Assembly (NCBI GenBank): GCA_030447525.1
Contig: JAUJOR010000004.1
Location: 193,499-257,498, forward strand
Length of the DNA: 64,000 nucleotides
Source: Chloroflexota bacterium
GTDB lineage: Bacteria; Chloroflexota; UBA11872; UBA12225
Direction: 5' to 3'
Of this stretch, positions 35,942 to 44,988 are shown piece after piece. The position numbers and the translations under genes were made by a program. The number at the start of each line of letters is the position of its first letter. Position 1 is the first letter of the stretch. The notes below the pieces were generated by a model, which was given only the letters and a program-made list of their open reading frames with translations, did not search any database and was not told the DNA's origin.

Positions 35942-36350
35942 CGGCGTGTCCCTCCTCGCTCTCTACATCAGCGCCGGCCACTGACTCCATCATCGGACGA
36001 AGGGCCGGCGCTCGGCATCCGGCTGCACATCCTGGAGCGGTCTCTGACGGCGCCACACGTCGCCTTGCGGTGGGGCAGGCGCGCAGTGTATACAGCCTGC
36101 GTCGTCGCCGCCATCGATGCTCTGCCCGTCCAGGGTGGGACTGGTCTAGCAGTCCCTACGCCGGGCCATTGTGGACGGCACGCCGCAACGGGGATAGGAA
36201 GTCATCATCACGCCGCCGGCGGCGCGCATGGGCGTTAGCCACCTGCCGGCAATCTACCCCGGTCAGCGCCCCATCGGCGAAGGCCTTCTCATGGCTACCC
36301 CCGGTGAGGGGAAGGATTCGGAACGCGAGAATTCTCTGGGGGAGGGCACT
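35942..36350. other. Divergent intergenic region
   Basis: About 400 bp between divergent genes with no supported gene. It contains TGTATACA at 36087-36094, a perfect 8-bp palindrome of the kind bound by GntR-type regulators. The frame of the downstream binding protein stays open to 36228, but I prefer the start at 36351. Confidence 0.5.
36087..36094. promoter_or_regulatory. TGTATACA palindrome, possible operator
   Basis: An 8-bp palindrome in the divergent region between the TIM-barrel gene and a binding protein gene. Its position and sequence suit a GntR-type operator, but a single short palindrome is weak evidence. Confidence 0.3.
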
Positions 36351-37715
36351 ATGCCCGTGCAGACGGCAGCAAGCAGGCGACGGATGATCCTGAGGCGCGC
36401 CTTGGGAGCTGGGGCCCTCTTGCCGGGCGGGGCACTGCTGGGAGCAGCGTGCCGCCCGGCGGGCAGTGGGTCTGAAGGAGCGGGGACTAAGCAGGACAAG
36501 GTCCCCGTGACGATACGCCTCAAGACGTGGACCAACGTCATCAATCTGCCCACGTGGGAGAAGGCGCTCAAGCAGTTCAACGACTCCCACGTTACGGACA
36601 AGATCACCGTGGTGCTTGAGCACCAGCCAACCGATTACGACGCCAAGGTCACCGCCGAGTTCGCCGGCGGCAACCCACCGGACATCATCTACCAGAGTCC
36701 GGCGCCTCTGCAAGCCATGGCCCTCAAGGGCATGGTCAAGGACCACTCGCCCGAGATCAAGGCAGACAAGTTCACCATCAACGACATCAATCCGCCGGCG
36801 CAGCTACCATATATCTGGGACAACAAGGTCTGGGCGCTGGCCTGCTGGAACGACACTCGCATCCTGTCCATCAACAAGAGCGCCTTCAAGGCGGCCGGCG
36901 TGACGCTACCGCCGGAGACGCTTGATGGCCCTGGCTGGACGGTGAACGACTTTGTGGCAGCCGCGCGGAAGCTGAACGACGTCGCCAACAACAAGTTTGC
37001 GTTCGTCCACGAGGGCGTGGGGTCGCTCAAGCGTTTCGCCTGGCAGTTCGGCGCCTATTACTGGAATGACGAGAAGGTGCCGACTCGATCCGCGTTCGCC
37101 TCCTCTGAGAACGTCACCGGACTACAGTGGGTCCGCGATCTGCAGCACGGCCACCGTGTGATGGCCCCGCGTACGTTTGCCGGCGACTATGGCGGGTGGG
37201 AGAAGATGTTCATCACCGGCATGATGCCGATCACCTACGCCGCCTACAAGCACGTCACGGTGGGCTGGCAAGAGATCAAGGACTTCGAGTGGACGGTGGC
37301 CCCGATGCCGAAGGGGAAGACGCGTCTGCACCATGTCTCGCCCCAGGCGTTTGCCGCCATGTCGAGCACGAAGCACCCGGCGGAGGCCTGGACGGTGGTG
37401 AAGGACTACTCCGTTGGCGAAGCCAACGCCATCATGGCCAGCGTCTCCTCAATGCCATCCTACAAGAAGACAGACGTCTACAAGGTGGCCAACATCAGCC
37501 AGGACAAGCGTTGGATGATCAAGCTCCTCCAAGACGCGATGAACTCCGGCAAGCCCGAGGTACCTCATCCCAACGTCAAGAACGAGATGCTGCAGGCCAT
37601 GGACGCGGCCACGACCGACCTCCTGGACGACAAGATCTCGGCCCAGGAGGCGGCGAAGACCGGCGCGGACCGGGTCAACGCCCTCTTCGATCAGTTTGGC
37701 ATTGCCCCAAAGTAG
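36351..37715 (+). CDS. ABC sugar-type solute-binding lipoprotein (Tat)
   Basis: A 454-residue binding protein with a Tat signal (SRRRMILRRALGAGALL, Arg15-16) and lipobox GAAC (Cys34). SBP_bac_1 landmarks: LKTWTNVINLPTWEKALKQF, VTAEFAGGNPPDIIYQSPAP, LSINKSAFKAAGVTLPPETL, FVHEGVGSLKRFAWQFGAYY, MSSTKHPAEAWTVVKDYS. The ATG at 36351 has GGGGGAGGG 5 nt upstream and puts the Arg pair at the right place. The gene stands alone on this strand, divergent from the TIM-barrel/LarA-like pair. It may be the working substitute for the deleted binding protein of that cluster. Confidence 0.88.
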   Translation: MPVQTAASRRRMILRRALGAGALLPGGALLGAACRPAGSGSEGAGTKQDKVPVTIRLKTWTNVINLPTWEKALKQFNDSHVTDKITVVLEHQPTDYDAKVTAEFAGGNPPDIIYQSPAPLQAMALKGMVKDHSPEIKADKFTINDINPPAQLPYIWDNKVWALACWNDTRILSINKSAFKAAGVTLPPETLDGPGWTVNDFVAAARKLNDVANNKFAFVHEGVGSLKRFAWQFGAYYWNDEKVPTRSAFASSENVTGLQWVRDLQHGHRVMAPRTFAGDYGGWEKMFITGMMPITYAAYKHVTVGWQEIKDFEWTVAPMPKGKTRLHHVSPQAFAAMSSTKHPAEAWTVVKDYSVGEANAIMASVSSMPSYKKTDVYKVANISQDKRWMIKLLQDAMNSGKPEVPHPNVKNEMLQAMDAATTDLLDDKISAQEAAKTGADRVNALFDQFGIAPK

Positions 37716-37778
37716 GCAGCCCGGGCACTTCCCTCCCCCCCCTCGGCGTCCGGGCGCCGGGGCGCTGCAAGGCGTCTT

Positions 37779-38492
37779 CTACACCGTCAACCACTGCGCC
37801 GCCTGGACGGTGAGTCGACGGAATCCCGGATTGGCGATGGCCTGGCGGTCGTGCCCGAGGGCGTTGACGCAGATCTTCCCCTTGCCCAGGGGTTTGACGT
37901 AGACGAGGGGGGCGCGAGGCTGCTGCATGCGCCAGGCGTGCGCTTCGTCGTGTCGCGGATCGGGTGGCTGGCCTTCGCGCTGCCGGAACGGTGCCCCCGC
38001 CTCCCGGCCATCGTAGCCGGCCAGCAGCGTGACGTCCGGGGTGAGGTCCTCGAGGCAGTACAGCTCGTCCGTGATGGTGAAGTCCTCGATGCCGGCGGTG
38101 ACCGGATGGTCCCGGTCCAGGATGTTGACCTTGATCTCCTGGTATGGGAGGTGGGGGAAGCGCTTGATGTAGGCGCTGCCGATGGCCTGCGGGCCCCCTT
38201 CGATCATGCGCACGGTATAGGGGGCCGCGTGGATGCCGAGCAAAGGAGTGCCGGCGCGCACGACGTCGAAGAGGGCATTCACCGGCTCGGCCGGGGGCTG
38301 ACCAAGGGTTGTCCAAAGCACGAGCAGGTCGTAGCCGGAGAGGCTCTTCGCGGTCTGGCCAGGGAAGTCATCGGTGATGGTGATGTTGAAGCCGGCCGGG
38401 CCGGCCATCAGGCCGGCCAGCTCTTCGTAGTGATCGGGCGTGTTGTGGTAGGCGTCGCCGCCCATGATCAGGAGCGCGGCTGGGCGTGCCAC
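37779..38492 (-). CDS. ThuA-domain protein
   Basis: A 237-residue ThuA (trehalose utilisation) family protein with a class I glutamine-amidotransferase-like fold. Seen: LIMGGDAYHNTPDHYEELAG, SLSGYDLLVLWTT, GTPLLGIHAAPYTVRMIEGG, FPHLPYQEIKVNILDRDHPV, ITDELYCLEDLTPDVTLLAG and, at the end, NALGHDRQAIANPGFRRL. ThuA proteins occur in sugar catabolic loci, and the family has been linked to keto-sugar metabolism; the exact reaction is not known. Last gene of the GntR-SBP-SDR-ThuA operon. Confidence 0.88.
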   Translation of the reverse strand: MARPAALLIMGGDAYHNTPDHYEELAGLMAGPAGFNITITDDFPGQTAKSLSGYDLLVLWTTLGQPPAEPVNALFDVVRAGTPLLGIHAAPYTVRMIEGGPQAIGSAYIKRFPHLPYQEIKVNILDRDHPVTAGIEDFTITDELYCLEDLTPDVTLLAGYDGREAGAPFRQREGQPPDPRHDEAHAWRMQQPRAPLVYVKPLGKGKICVNALGHDRQAIANPGFRRLTVQAAQWLTV

Positions 38493-38541
38493 TTACTGTC
38501 TGTCTCCTTGCCGGTCGCGGGTGTGTTAGCGAGTGCGCGGG

Positions 38542-39333
38542 CTAGGTGACGATCCAGCCACCGTCGACGTAGATGCACTGACCGGTGACGTAGGAGGCGT
38601 CCCCGCTGGCCAGGAAGATGGCCACCTGGGCGATCTCGTCGGGCTCGCCGGCGCGGCGCAGGGGGATCTTGTCCAGGATGATGGGCAGGATCTGCTCGTC
38701 CTTCATCACCCAGTCGGTCATATCGGTGGCGATCAAGCCGGGGTTGATGCAGTTGACGCGGATCCTGTAGGGCGCCAGCTCGACGGCGAGGTTGCGGGTG
38801 AGCGCCTCGACGCCGCGCTTGGATGGGGCGTAGTGGGAGCGCCCGGGGAGCGCCATGCCAGACTGGATGGAGGCGATGTTGACGATGGCCCCGGGCTGCC
38901 CCTCGGCGACCAGGCGACGAACAACGGCCTGGGCGCACAGCCACTCGCCCTTGAGGTTGACGTCCAGGACGCGCTGGTACTGCTGCTCGTCCATCTCCAG
39001 GAAGGGAACAATGGTCTCGATGCCGGCGTTGTTGATCAGCACGTCGACCGTGCCCAGCTCGGCGTCGATGCGGGCGACCATGCGGCTGACTTGCTCCCCA
39101 TTGGAGACGTCGGCTTCGGCGGCAATGGCCCGGCCCCCGCGGCGCTTGATCTCCTCCACGAGTGCGCTGGCGTCGGCGTGGTTGTCTTTGCCCTGCACCG
39201 GCTCCGGGCCACTGAGGTAGTTGATCGCCACGGCGGCGCCTTCACCGGCGCAGCGTAAGGCGATGGCCCGGCCGATGCCCCTCGAGGCCCCGGTCACGAG
39301 CGCAACTCTTCCGGCGAGCTTTCCTTCCGGCAT
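38542..39333 (-). CDS. SDR-family dehydrogenase (sugar or 3-oxoacyl reductase type)
   Basis: A 263-residue classical SDR with intact motifs: TGASRGIG near residue 14, NNAG, and the catalytic YAPSK in GRSHYAPSKRGVEALTRNLA with an upstream Ser. RVNCINPGLIATDM follows. It resembles glucose 1-dehydrogenase/FabG-like enzymes acting on sugars in catabolic operons. AGGAGGAGGGG lies upstream of the ATG. In contrast to the SDR at 1068-1865, this one should be active. It sits between the binding protein and ThuA genes, consistent with oxidising an imported sugar. Confidence 0.9.
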   Translation of the reverse strand: MPEGKLAGRVALVTGASRGIGRAIALRCAGEGAAVAINYLSGPEPVQGKDNHADASALVEEIKRRGGRAIAAEADVSNGEQVSRMVARIDAELGTVDVLINNAGIETIVPFLEMDEQQYQRVLDVNLKGEWLCAQAVVRRLVAEGQPGAIVNIASIQSGMALPGRSHYAPSKRGVEALTRNLAVELAPYRIRVNCINPGLIATDMTDWVMKDEQILPIILDKIPLRRAGEPDEIAQVAIFLASGDASYVTGQCIYVDGGWIVT

Positions 39334-39462
39334 GAAGAAGCCCCTCCTCCTGGCGCCCCCACCTCCCCTGGCGGATGGGGAGAGATCCTTGTGCCGTCGA
39401 GCCCGGCGTCCGTGTACGTTCGCCGGGGGGTGGAGGGCCCGCGCCCGCCGGCGAGCCCGAGG

Positions 39463-40827
39463 TTACGTGGCGGCGTCCCAGCCTTTGTTCTGGTCCAGGA
39501 AGGGCTGGATACGGCGCCGTACCGTCTCCAGCATGTCCTTGACGGAGACCTCTTGCTTGAGCAGCTTTGCCCGTTCCTCGGTCCAGACCTTGTCCAGCTC
39601 CGGCTTGATCGGCGAGATGGGCCGGCCGATGGCTGAGTACTTCTCCGCCGGGGCGACGATCTGCACGTTGGGCATGGCGAACTTGGACTTCTCGAACTCC
39701 TTCATCATCGAGAAGCGCACCGGCGTGCCGAACCCGGTCTTGACGAACTGTCCCATGACCGAGCGGTCCATATCCTTGCCCAGCAGCTCCGACTCGTAAA
39801 GCCACGTCTCGTCGCGGTGCTTGCTGGTGGTGGTGATAGGGTAGCCGGACCCCATGGAGGCGCTGACACGCTTGCCCCCGGGACCCAGGGGCCAGTCGGC
39901 GATGGGCGACTCGAAGTTGATCTTGCCGATCCAGTCACGATAGCTCCAGGGACCGCCGATGGTCATGGCGGCCCTGCCTTCTACATACAGGTTCCCGGTG
40001 AAGCTACCGGGGATGGGGTTGATCTTGTGCTTGAAGAACAGGTCCATCCAGTACTGCACGGCGGCGATCGAGCCGGCGCTGGTGATGCCGGTCTTCGTCT
40101 CCGTGTCGTCCACCCACATACCACCCCAGGGTCCGATGTAGCTGGCCATGCTCCAAGTGGCGGTGGGCCCCCCGTTGACCAAGCCCCACTGCCCCTGCCC
40201 CTCGTTGGTCAACCGCTTCCCGGCATCCACGACGTCGTCCCAGGTCCACTTGGCGGTGGGAGGGGTGACGCCATTCTTCTTGAACAGGTCGGCGTTGTAC
40301 CAGAGCATCTGGGCGCCATGGTCGTAGGGGATGCCGTACACCTGGCCACCGCGGCTGTACATGTCCACCGCCACCTTGGGGAAGTCGTTCAGATCGAACG
40401 CCTTGTCCTTGTTCAGGTAGGGGGTCATCGAGACGACGATCTTGTTGCCAATGTAGTACTGGATCTGGGTGCCCTGAGCGTAGACCATGTCCGGCAGGCT
40501 GCCGGCGGCGGCGTCCACCACCATCTTGGTCATCCCCTCGAAGGAAGCCGAGCTCCCGCCGAGATACTCCATTGTCAGCCAGGGATACTTCTCGCGGATG
40601 GCCGCGTCGGCCGCTTCATAGGCCCCCCATTGGGTGCTCGCCGGCGACTGGATGTTTGTACTCAGCTTGACCGGAGCGCGGCTCTTCGTCGCCCCGGCGG
40701 CATCGGTGCTGCCTGGGCCCGCGCCGGCGCACGCCCCCAGGAGCGCCACCCCCATGGCGCCCCCGCCGGCGATGACGAACCTGCGCCGGGTGCTGCCCCG
40801 CCGGACGGATTTCCCTAACGCATCCAT
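39463..40827 (-). CDS. ABC sugar-type solute-binding lipoprotein (Tat)
   Basis: A 454-residue binding protein; Tat signal STRRRFVIAGGGAMGVALLG, lipobox GAC (Cys33). Features: EKYPWLTMEYLGGSSASFEG, AAAGSLPDMVYAQGTQIQYY, MLWYNADLFKKNGVTPPTAK, WTWDDVVDAGKRLTNEGQGQ, AMTIGGPWSYRDW. Starts three bases after the GntR stop, with AGGAGGG inside the end of the regulator gene, so it is translated together with the regulator. Downstream come SDR and ThuA. The order suggests one catabolic unit: sensing, binding, oxidation. Confidence 0.9.
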   Translation of the reverse strand: MDALGKSVRRGSTRRRFVIAGGGAMGVALLGACAGAGPGSTDAAGATKSRAPVKLSTNIQSPASTQWGAYEAADAAIREKYPWLTMEYLGGSSASFEGMTKMVVDAAAGSLPDMVYAQGTQIQYYIGNKIVVSMTPYLNKDKAFDLNDFPKVAVDMYSRGGQVYGIPYDHGAQMLWYNADLFKKNGVTPPTAKWTWDDVVDAGKRLTNEGQGQWGLVNGGPTATWSMASYIGPWGGMWVDDTETKTGITSAGSIAAVQYWMDLFFKHKINPIPGSFTGNLYVEGRAAMTIGGPWSYRDWIGKINFESPIADWPLGPGGKRVSASMGSGYPITTTSKHRDETWLYESELLGKDMDRSVMGQFVKTGFGTPVRFSMMKEFEKSKFAMPNVQIVAPAEKYSAIGRPISPIKPELDKVWTEERAKLLKQEVSVKDMLETVRRRIQPFLDQNKGWDAAT

Positions 40828-40830
40828 CTA

Positions 40831-41679
40831 CTACCCTCCTCTGCCCCTCTGGCTGCCGTCCCCGATGCTCCCGTTCTCCTGATGATGGCTGTGATGGCCG
40901 TTCCGGCCGTCGTCGCTGCGGTGGACGGTATCGTTCGTTGACGGCGCCCTGTCTCGGGGCGCCTGATTGCCGTCCGTGGCCGCATCTGGCGGCATGTTCA
41001 CCAGCACGTGTTCGGCCACCTCCCCGATGTGGCGCCGAATGGCGGCGGCGGCCAGGATCTGGTCTCCGGAGCGGTAGGCCGCCAGGAGCGAGCGGTGCCG
41101 CTCGGCCAGATCGACCGGGTCTGAGTTGAGCAGTCGCGTGTAGGTCACAAAGCGCCAGTTGAGCGGGTTGACAGACAGCCAGGCTTTCAGCAGCAGCTCG
41201 TGGTCGGCCCGCTCCACCAGATAGCGATGAAAGGCGGTATTCAGCTCCACGCTGTGGGCAAACGCCTCACTGGGGCGGTCGTCACCCCGGGCGGCGGCGG
41301 CCATCTCATCGATGATCCCTTGCAGCGTGCGGAAGTCCGCCTCGGTCAGGCGGGGCATAGCCAGCCGGGCGGCGAACGCCTCCAGCTCCATGCCCAGTGA
41401 GTAGCGCTCGGCCGCCTCCCGCCGGCTGACGCGCCGGACGAAAGTGCCGCGGTGGGGTCGGGTGACGACCAATCCATCCCGCTCCAGCGTGCGCAGGGCC
41501 TCACGCACGGGGGCCTGGCTGATCCCCAGCTGGCGCGCCAGCTGGTATTCGACAATCTGGTCGCCTTCCCGTAGCGCCCCGTCCAGGATCTGCCCCTCGA
41601 TCGCTTCGCGTACCTGAACCGACAGCAGACGGCGCCTGGCCAGGGCGTCGCTTTCCACCGCCCCCTCATCGATAATCAC
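40831..41679 (-). CDS. GntR-family transcriptional regulator (FCD type)
   Basis: A 282-residue FadR/FCD-type GntR regulator. The winged helix is residues 12-80 (GALREGDQIVEYQLARQLGI SQAPVREALRTLERDGLV). The all-helical FCD domain holds the metal/ligand residues in VELNTAFHRYLVERADH and LAERHRSLLAAYRSGD. Members sense organic or sugar acids such as gluconate, glucuronate and lactate. Its start GTG at 41679 is 10 nt after a -10-like TATAAA (41695-41690, minus strand), suggesting a leaderless transcript. It is divergent from the MDR operon and heads the SBP-SDR-ThuA operon, so it probably controls both. Confidence 0.9.
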   Translation of the reverse strand: MIIDEGAVESDALARRRLLSVQVREAIEGQILDGALREGDQIVEYQLARQLGISQAPVREALRTLERDGLVVTRPHRGTFVRRVSRREAAERYSLGMELEAFAARLAMPRLTEADFRTLQGIIDEMAAAARGDDRPSEAFAHSVELNTAFHRYLVERADHELLLKAWLSVNPLNWRFVTYTRLLNSDPVDLAERHRSLLAAYRSGDQILAAAAIRRHIGEVAEHVLVNMPPDAATDGNQAPRDRAPSTNDTVHRSDDGRNGHHSHHQENGSIGDGSQRGRGG

Positions 41680-41689
41680 CGCAGTGCCC

Positions 41690-41695
41690 TTTATA
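41690..41695 (-). promoter_or_regulatory. -10 box, leaderless start of the GntR gene
   Basis: TATAAA on the minus strand, 10 nt before the GTG start of the regulator gene at 41679. Confidence 0.4.
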
Positions 41696-41774
41696 CCTCA
41701 GCCGCTAATGGGAGTCAACGGCCGGTGGCGAGGGGCTACAAGGGCGCTCAGGCGGGCCGAGCGTCGGCCTCAGC

Positions 41775-41803
41775 TTGACGCCGGCAGGGGAGCTATCGAT
41801 AAT
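41775..41803 (+). promoter_or_regulatory. Sigma-70-type promoter of the MDR-cyclase-isomerase operon
   Basis: TTGACG (41775-41780), a 17-bp spacer and GATAAT (41798-41803): the best match to a vegetative promoter in the window. Transcription should begin near 41810, about 30-40 nt before the dehydrogenase start. Confidence 0.65.
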
Positions 41804-41848
41804 GCCGGGCATACGCCGTTGCGTGAGCGGGGAAGGATGTCAGGGCCG

Positions 41849-42838
41849 ATGAAGGGGCTGCAGATCACGAAGCCGGGACACTTTGAGATCGTGGAGGTGC
41901 CCCGGCTGGAGCCGATGGCCGACGAGGTGGTGGTGGAGGTCAAGGCCATCAACAGCTGCACCCACTGGGACCTGACCGTATGGGAGGGGACCGACATCTT
42001 CGGCCGGCAAGGGCATCCGGAGTACCCCTACTATGTGGGGGGACCCGGACACGAGTGGGCCGGTGTAGTGGTAGAAAAGGGCCATCAGGTGAAGACGGTG
42101 GACGTAGGCGACCGCGTGGCCTACTGGGGAAGCCCGCCCGGTGTCAAGCCCCTGCGCGCCTCCGGCAAGCTCACCGGGGGCTACGTGCAACAGGTGACGG
42201 CGCACGAGCTGAGCGTGCTGCCGTTTCCCCAGGGCCAGCCCTCCCTCTCCTGGCCGGAGATGGCCATGCTGGAGATGCTCTCCTGCGTGTGTCAGGGGGT
42301 GGTCAGGGCCGGCGACCTGACCGGGCAGCGCGTCGCCGTCTCCGGCATGGGCGCTGCCGGGCTGATGATGCTGCAGGCTCTGAAGACGCTGGGGCCGGAC
42401 TCCCTGACGGCGATTGACGTAGATCCCGGGCGCTGCGACCTGGCAGTGACGCTGGGGGCGGACCGGGCAGTGCAGCCAGGCTCCAAGGAGTGGCAGGACC
42501 TGCGCGGAAACGAGTTCACGCTCAGCGTGGACTGCTCTGGCGTGCCGGCGGCTATCGAGGGGGACCTCGAGCACACGGCCGGCCGACTGATCATCTTCAG
42601 CGTGCCGGAAAGGGACTTCCGGGTACCGATGGGCACGCGTTTGAACGGCACTACAATCGAGTACACGCGCACGCCGGCCGGGCGCCCGGGCAAGTACGCC
42701 CGCCACCTGCTCGCCAGTGGCCAGGTAAACGTGAAGCCCATGCTGGGCACCAACCTGCCGATCGAGGAGTTCGAGCGGGGGCTGGATCTCTTGCGCAAGC
42801 GCCAGGCGATCAAGGTCACCTTCGACATGGGGAACTAG
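41849..42838 (+). CDS. Zinc-type alcohol dehydrogenase (MDR family)
   Basis: A 329-residue medium-chain dehydrogenase. AINSCTHWDLTVWEGTDIFG supplies the catalytic-zinc Cys, GHEWAGVVVEKGHQV the conserved GHE, and VAVSGMGAAGLMMLQALKTL the NAD-binding loop, followed by IDVDPGRC. The structural-zinc lobe with four Cys is absent, as in several sugar-acting or short MDR branches. It starts at 41849 (MKGLQITKPGHFEIVEV); an in-frame ATG at 41837 is possible. First gene of a plus-strand operon with a cyclase-family protein and a sugar isomerase, divergent from the GntR operon. Confidence 0.87.
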   Translation: MKGLQITKPGHFEIVEVPRLEPMADEVVVEVKAINSCTHWDLTVWEGTDIFGRQGHPEYPYYVGGPGHEWAGVVVEKGHQVKTVDVGDRVAYWGSPPGVKPLRASGKLTGGYVQQVTAHELSVLPFPQGQPSLSWPEMAMLEMLSCVCQGVVRAGDLTGQRVAVSGMGAAGLMMLQALKTLGPDSLTAIDVDPGRCDLAVTLGADRAVQPGSKEWQDLRGNEFTLSVDCSGVPAAIEGDLEHTAGRLIIFSVPERDFRVPMGTRLNGTTIEYTRTPAGRPGKYARHLLASGQVNVKPMLGTNLPIEEFERGLDLLRKRQAIKVTFDMGN

Positions 42839-42931
42839 AGCCTGACCACGGTGACTCTGTGGGGTAGGTACCAGGTTGGCCGGACCAGCGAAATCTCGTT
42901 GGCGAGGCACTAGGGGAATGAGGGGGCAAAC

Positions 42932-43744
42932 ATGACCCAGAGCACGGGGTGGAGCATGGCCCAGGGAAGTCCCCCCCGCAGCGCGCCGGAGTCCAGGAAT
43001 GGGCAGGACGAGCGTGCCGGCACGAGGCGGATCATCGATCTCTCCTTCGAGGTCCATCAGGGGATGATGGTGTACCCCAGCGTGGCCAAGCCGGTGATCG
43101 TGGAGATGGAGAATCACCGGCAGATGGCCAGGAGCATGGGCACCGATGCCCTCGGCGTGACGCACCTGCCCAACCATTGCCTGGTGGTGACCGGGGACCA
43201 CGTGGGGACGCACCTGGACTCGTGGGGGCATGTGAACCCGAACGCCCCGCGGGCGGAGGGGATCCCGCTGGAGTACTGCTACGGAGACGGGGTGGTGATC
43301 GATCTCACCGCCAAGCGCCCCGGCGACGAGATCTGGCCGGACGACCTCGCGGCCGCGCTGAAGAAGATCGAGTACCAGATCAAGCCCCTGGACATCGTGC
43401 TGCTGCGCACGGACGCGGCGAAGTACCGGGAGGAGAAGCGCTACCTCACCGACCACCCCGGCATGACCAAAGAGGCGGTGCACTGGCTCCTGGACCAGGG
43501 AGTCAAGATGATGGGCATCGACGCCCCGGGCTTCGACCCGCCGGTACCGGCCATGTTCGAGCGCAAGAAGCTCTGGGAGGCCCACCTGGTGATGCTGGAG
43601 CGCGAGTACTACCACCTGGAAAACCTGGGCAACCTGCACGAGATCCCGGCGCCGTATCACTCCTTCACTGTGAGCGTGCTGCCGATCAAGTGGCGGGGGG
43701 CTTCGGCCGCGCCGGTGCGGGCGATAGCCATCGTGGAGGGCTGA
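42932..43744 (+). CDS. Cyclase-family (kynurenine formamidase-like) hydrolase
   Basis: A 270-residue protein of the metal-dependent cyclase/kynurenine formamidase family. The zinc motif HxGTHxDxxxH is present in GDHVGTHLDSWGHVNP, preceded by DLSFEVHQGMMVYPS and followed by IDAPGFDPPVP. Family members hydrolyse amides or lactones such as N-formylkynurenine, and some act as isatin hydrolases. In this operon a lactone or sugar-derived substrate is more likely than kynurenine, since no tryptophan genes are near. GAGGGGG precedes the ATG. It lies 93 bp after the dehydrogenase. Confidence 0.88.
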   Translation: MTQSTGWSMAQGSPPRSAPESRNGQDERAGTRRIIDLSFEVHQGMMVYPSVAKPVIVEMENHRQMARSMGTDALGVTHLPNHCLVVTGDHVGTHLDSWGHVNPNAPRAEGIPLEYCYGDGVVIDLTAKRPGDEIWPDDLAAALKKIEYQIKPLDIVLLRTDAAKYREEKRYLTDHPGMTKEAVHWLLDQGVKMMGIDAPGFDPPVPAMFERKKLWEAHLVMLEREYYHLENLGNLHEIPAPYHSFTVSVLPIKWRGASAAPVRAIAIVEG

Positions 43745-43747
43745 GAG

Positions 43748-44620
43748 ATGCTGAACCCAAAGAAGATCGGGCACACGGGGATCACCTGGCCCAGCCAGGC
43801 GATTGAGGAAAAGGTGGCCGACACGGCGGAGGCCGGCTTCGCGGCGTTCGAGACGTTCGGGCACGTCGTGGAGCAGTATCCCGGTGGCGCCCCGGCGTTC
43901 AAGGACCTGATCGAACGCCACGGGCTGCGCTACGCGGCCTCCTACTGCGCCCGGACGTACATCGATCCGGCGCGAGCGGCGGACGACATAGCGCAGGTGC
44001 TGCAGTGGGCGCGGGTCAGTAAGGACGCCGGCGCCGAGATGATCGTGGTCAGCTGCCAGGGGCGTGAAAAGGAGCGCTACACGCCGGCGGAGTACGCCGC
44101 ATTGGCCCAGACGTTCAACACCCTGGGGGGGCGTATCCGGGATCAGCTGGGGCTAAAGACGTCGTTGCACCCACATACGGGAACGCCGGTGGAGACGCCG
44201 GAGGAGATCGCCCGAGTAGTGGAGGCGCTGGACCCCCGGGCGTGCGGCTTCGGGCCGGATACGGGGCAGATCGCCCAGGCGGGCGGGGATGCAGTGGAGG
44301 TGGTGCGGCGCTACCGTGAGGTGGTAACGCACGTGCACGTGAAGGACTACGGTGGGACGCCGGTGTCCAGGAAGCCGGACGGGACGGTAGATGACCCCAC
44401 TGGGTATGTGGGGTACGTGCCGGTCGGCAGCGGCGTGATCGACTTCGCAACCATGTTCAGGGACCTGGACGGGGCGGGGTTTGACGGCTGGCTGATGGTG
44501 GAGCTGGATGGGACGCCACGGGCGCCGCGCCCGCCAAGAGAAGCGGCTAGGATGAGCTACCGAGGGCTGACGGAGGCGATCGCGGCCGCGAAGGGCAACG
44601 GCACGCTTGAGGCTCGTTAG
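43748..44620 (+). CDS. Sugar phosphate isomerase/epimerase, IolE-like
   Basis: A 290-residue xylose-isomerase-like TIM barrel. Metal-binding segments: FAAFETFGHV, KTSLHPHTGTPVETPEEIAR, CGFGPDTGQIAQAGGDAV, VTHVHVKDYGG and GWLMVELDGT near the C-terminus. The pattern is close to IolE (2-keto-myo-inositol dehydratase) and related keto-sugar isomerases; I cannot tell which. It begins four bases after the cyclase gene and shares its expression. Its stop codon TAG interlocks with the stop of the hydrolase fragment on the other strand (TTAG). Confidence 0.85.
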   Translation: MLNPKKIGHTGITWPSQAIEEKVADTAEAGFAAFETFGHVVEQYPGGAPAFKDLIERHGLRYAASYCARTYIDPARAADDIAQVLQWARVSKDAGAEMIVVSCQGREKERYTPAEYAALAQTFNTLGGRIRDQLGLKTSLHPHTGTPVETPEEIARVVEALDPRACGFGPDTGQIAQAGGDAVEVVRRYREVVTHVHVKDYGGTPVSRKPDGTVDDPTGYVGYVPVGSGVIDFATMFRDLDGAGFDGWLMVELDGTPRAPRPPREAARMSYRGLTEAIAAAKGNGTLEAR

Positions 44621-44988
44621 CTGGTGATGAACTCCGTCACCACCGGTGCGAGGATCTCGGGAGGGACGACGTGTTCCTGGCCCTCGAGGACACTGAGTCG
44701 CCCGTTCGGCAGCGCGTCAGCGATCTGCTGGCAGGCGTCGATCATCCACTCCGGGCTTGCTCCGCCGGCCACGACGAGCGTGGCCACGATAACACCGCTG
44801 GCCTGCTGGGCCGGCGTCATACCGCCCCGGCTGCGCTCGCTCAGGAGCTCGTACTCGTACAGGATCGTGGGCGCGCTGGCCAGCACCGCTGGATCTTGGG
44901 CGAGGTGATCAACCACCTCGGTCGGCATCCCATCGAGGCAAAGTAGAACCTGCGAAGGCGATCTGGGTTCCGTCCGCCGACGTTGCAT
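44617..44988 (-). pseudogene. C-terminal fragment of an alpha/beta hydrolase
   Basis: A 123-residue open frame matching only the last third of an alpha/beta hydrolase: VATLVVAGGASPEWMIDACQ carries the catalytic Asp/Glu strand region, and VLEGQEHVVPPEILAPVVTE has the catalytic His. The nucleophile half (GxSxG) is absent and no ORF for it exists upstream. It is probably a remnant; if expressed, it could not be catalytically complete. Confidence 0.65.

Noticed and set aside
36228..36350. Start of the binding protein at 36228 or 36291
   Set aside because: These starts lack a ribosome site and place the twin-Arg motif 35-57 residues too far from the N-terminus.
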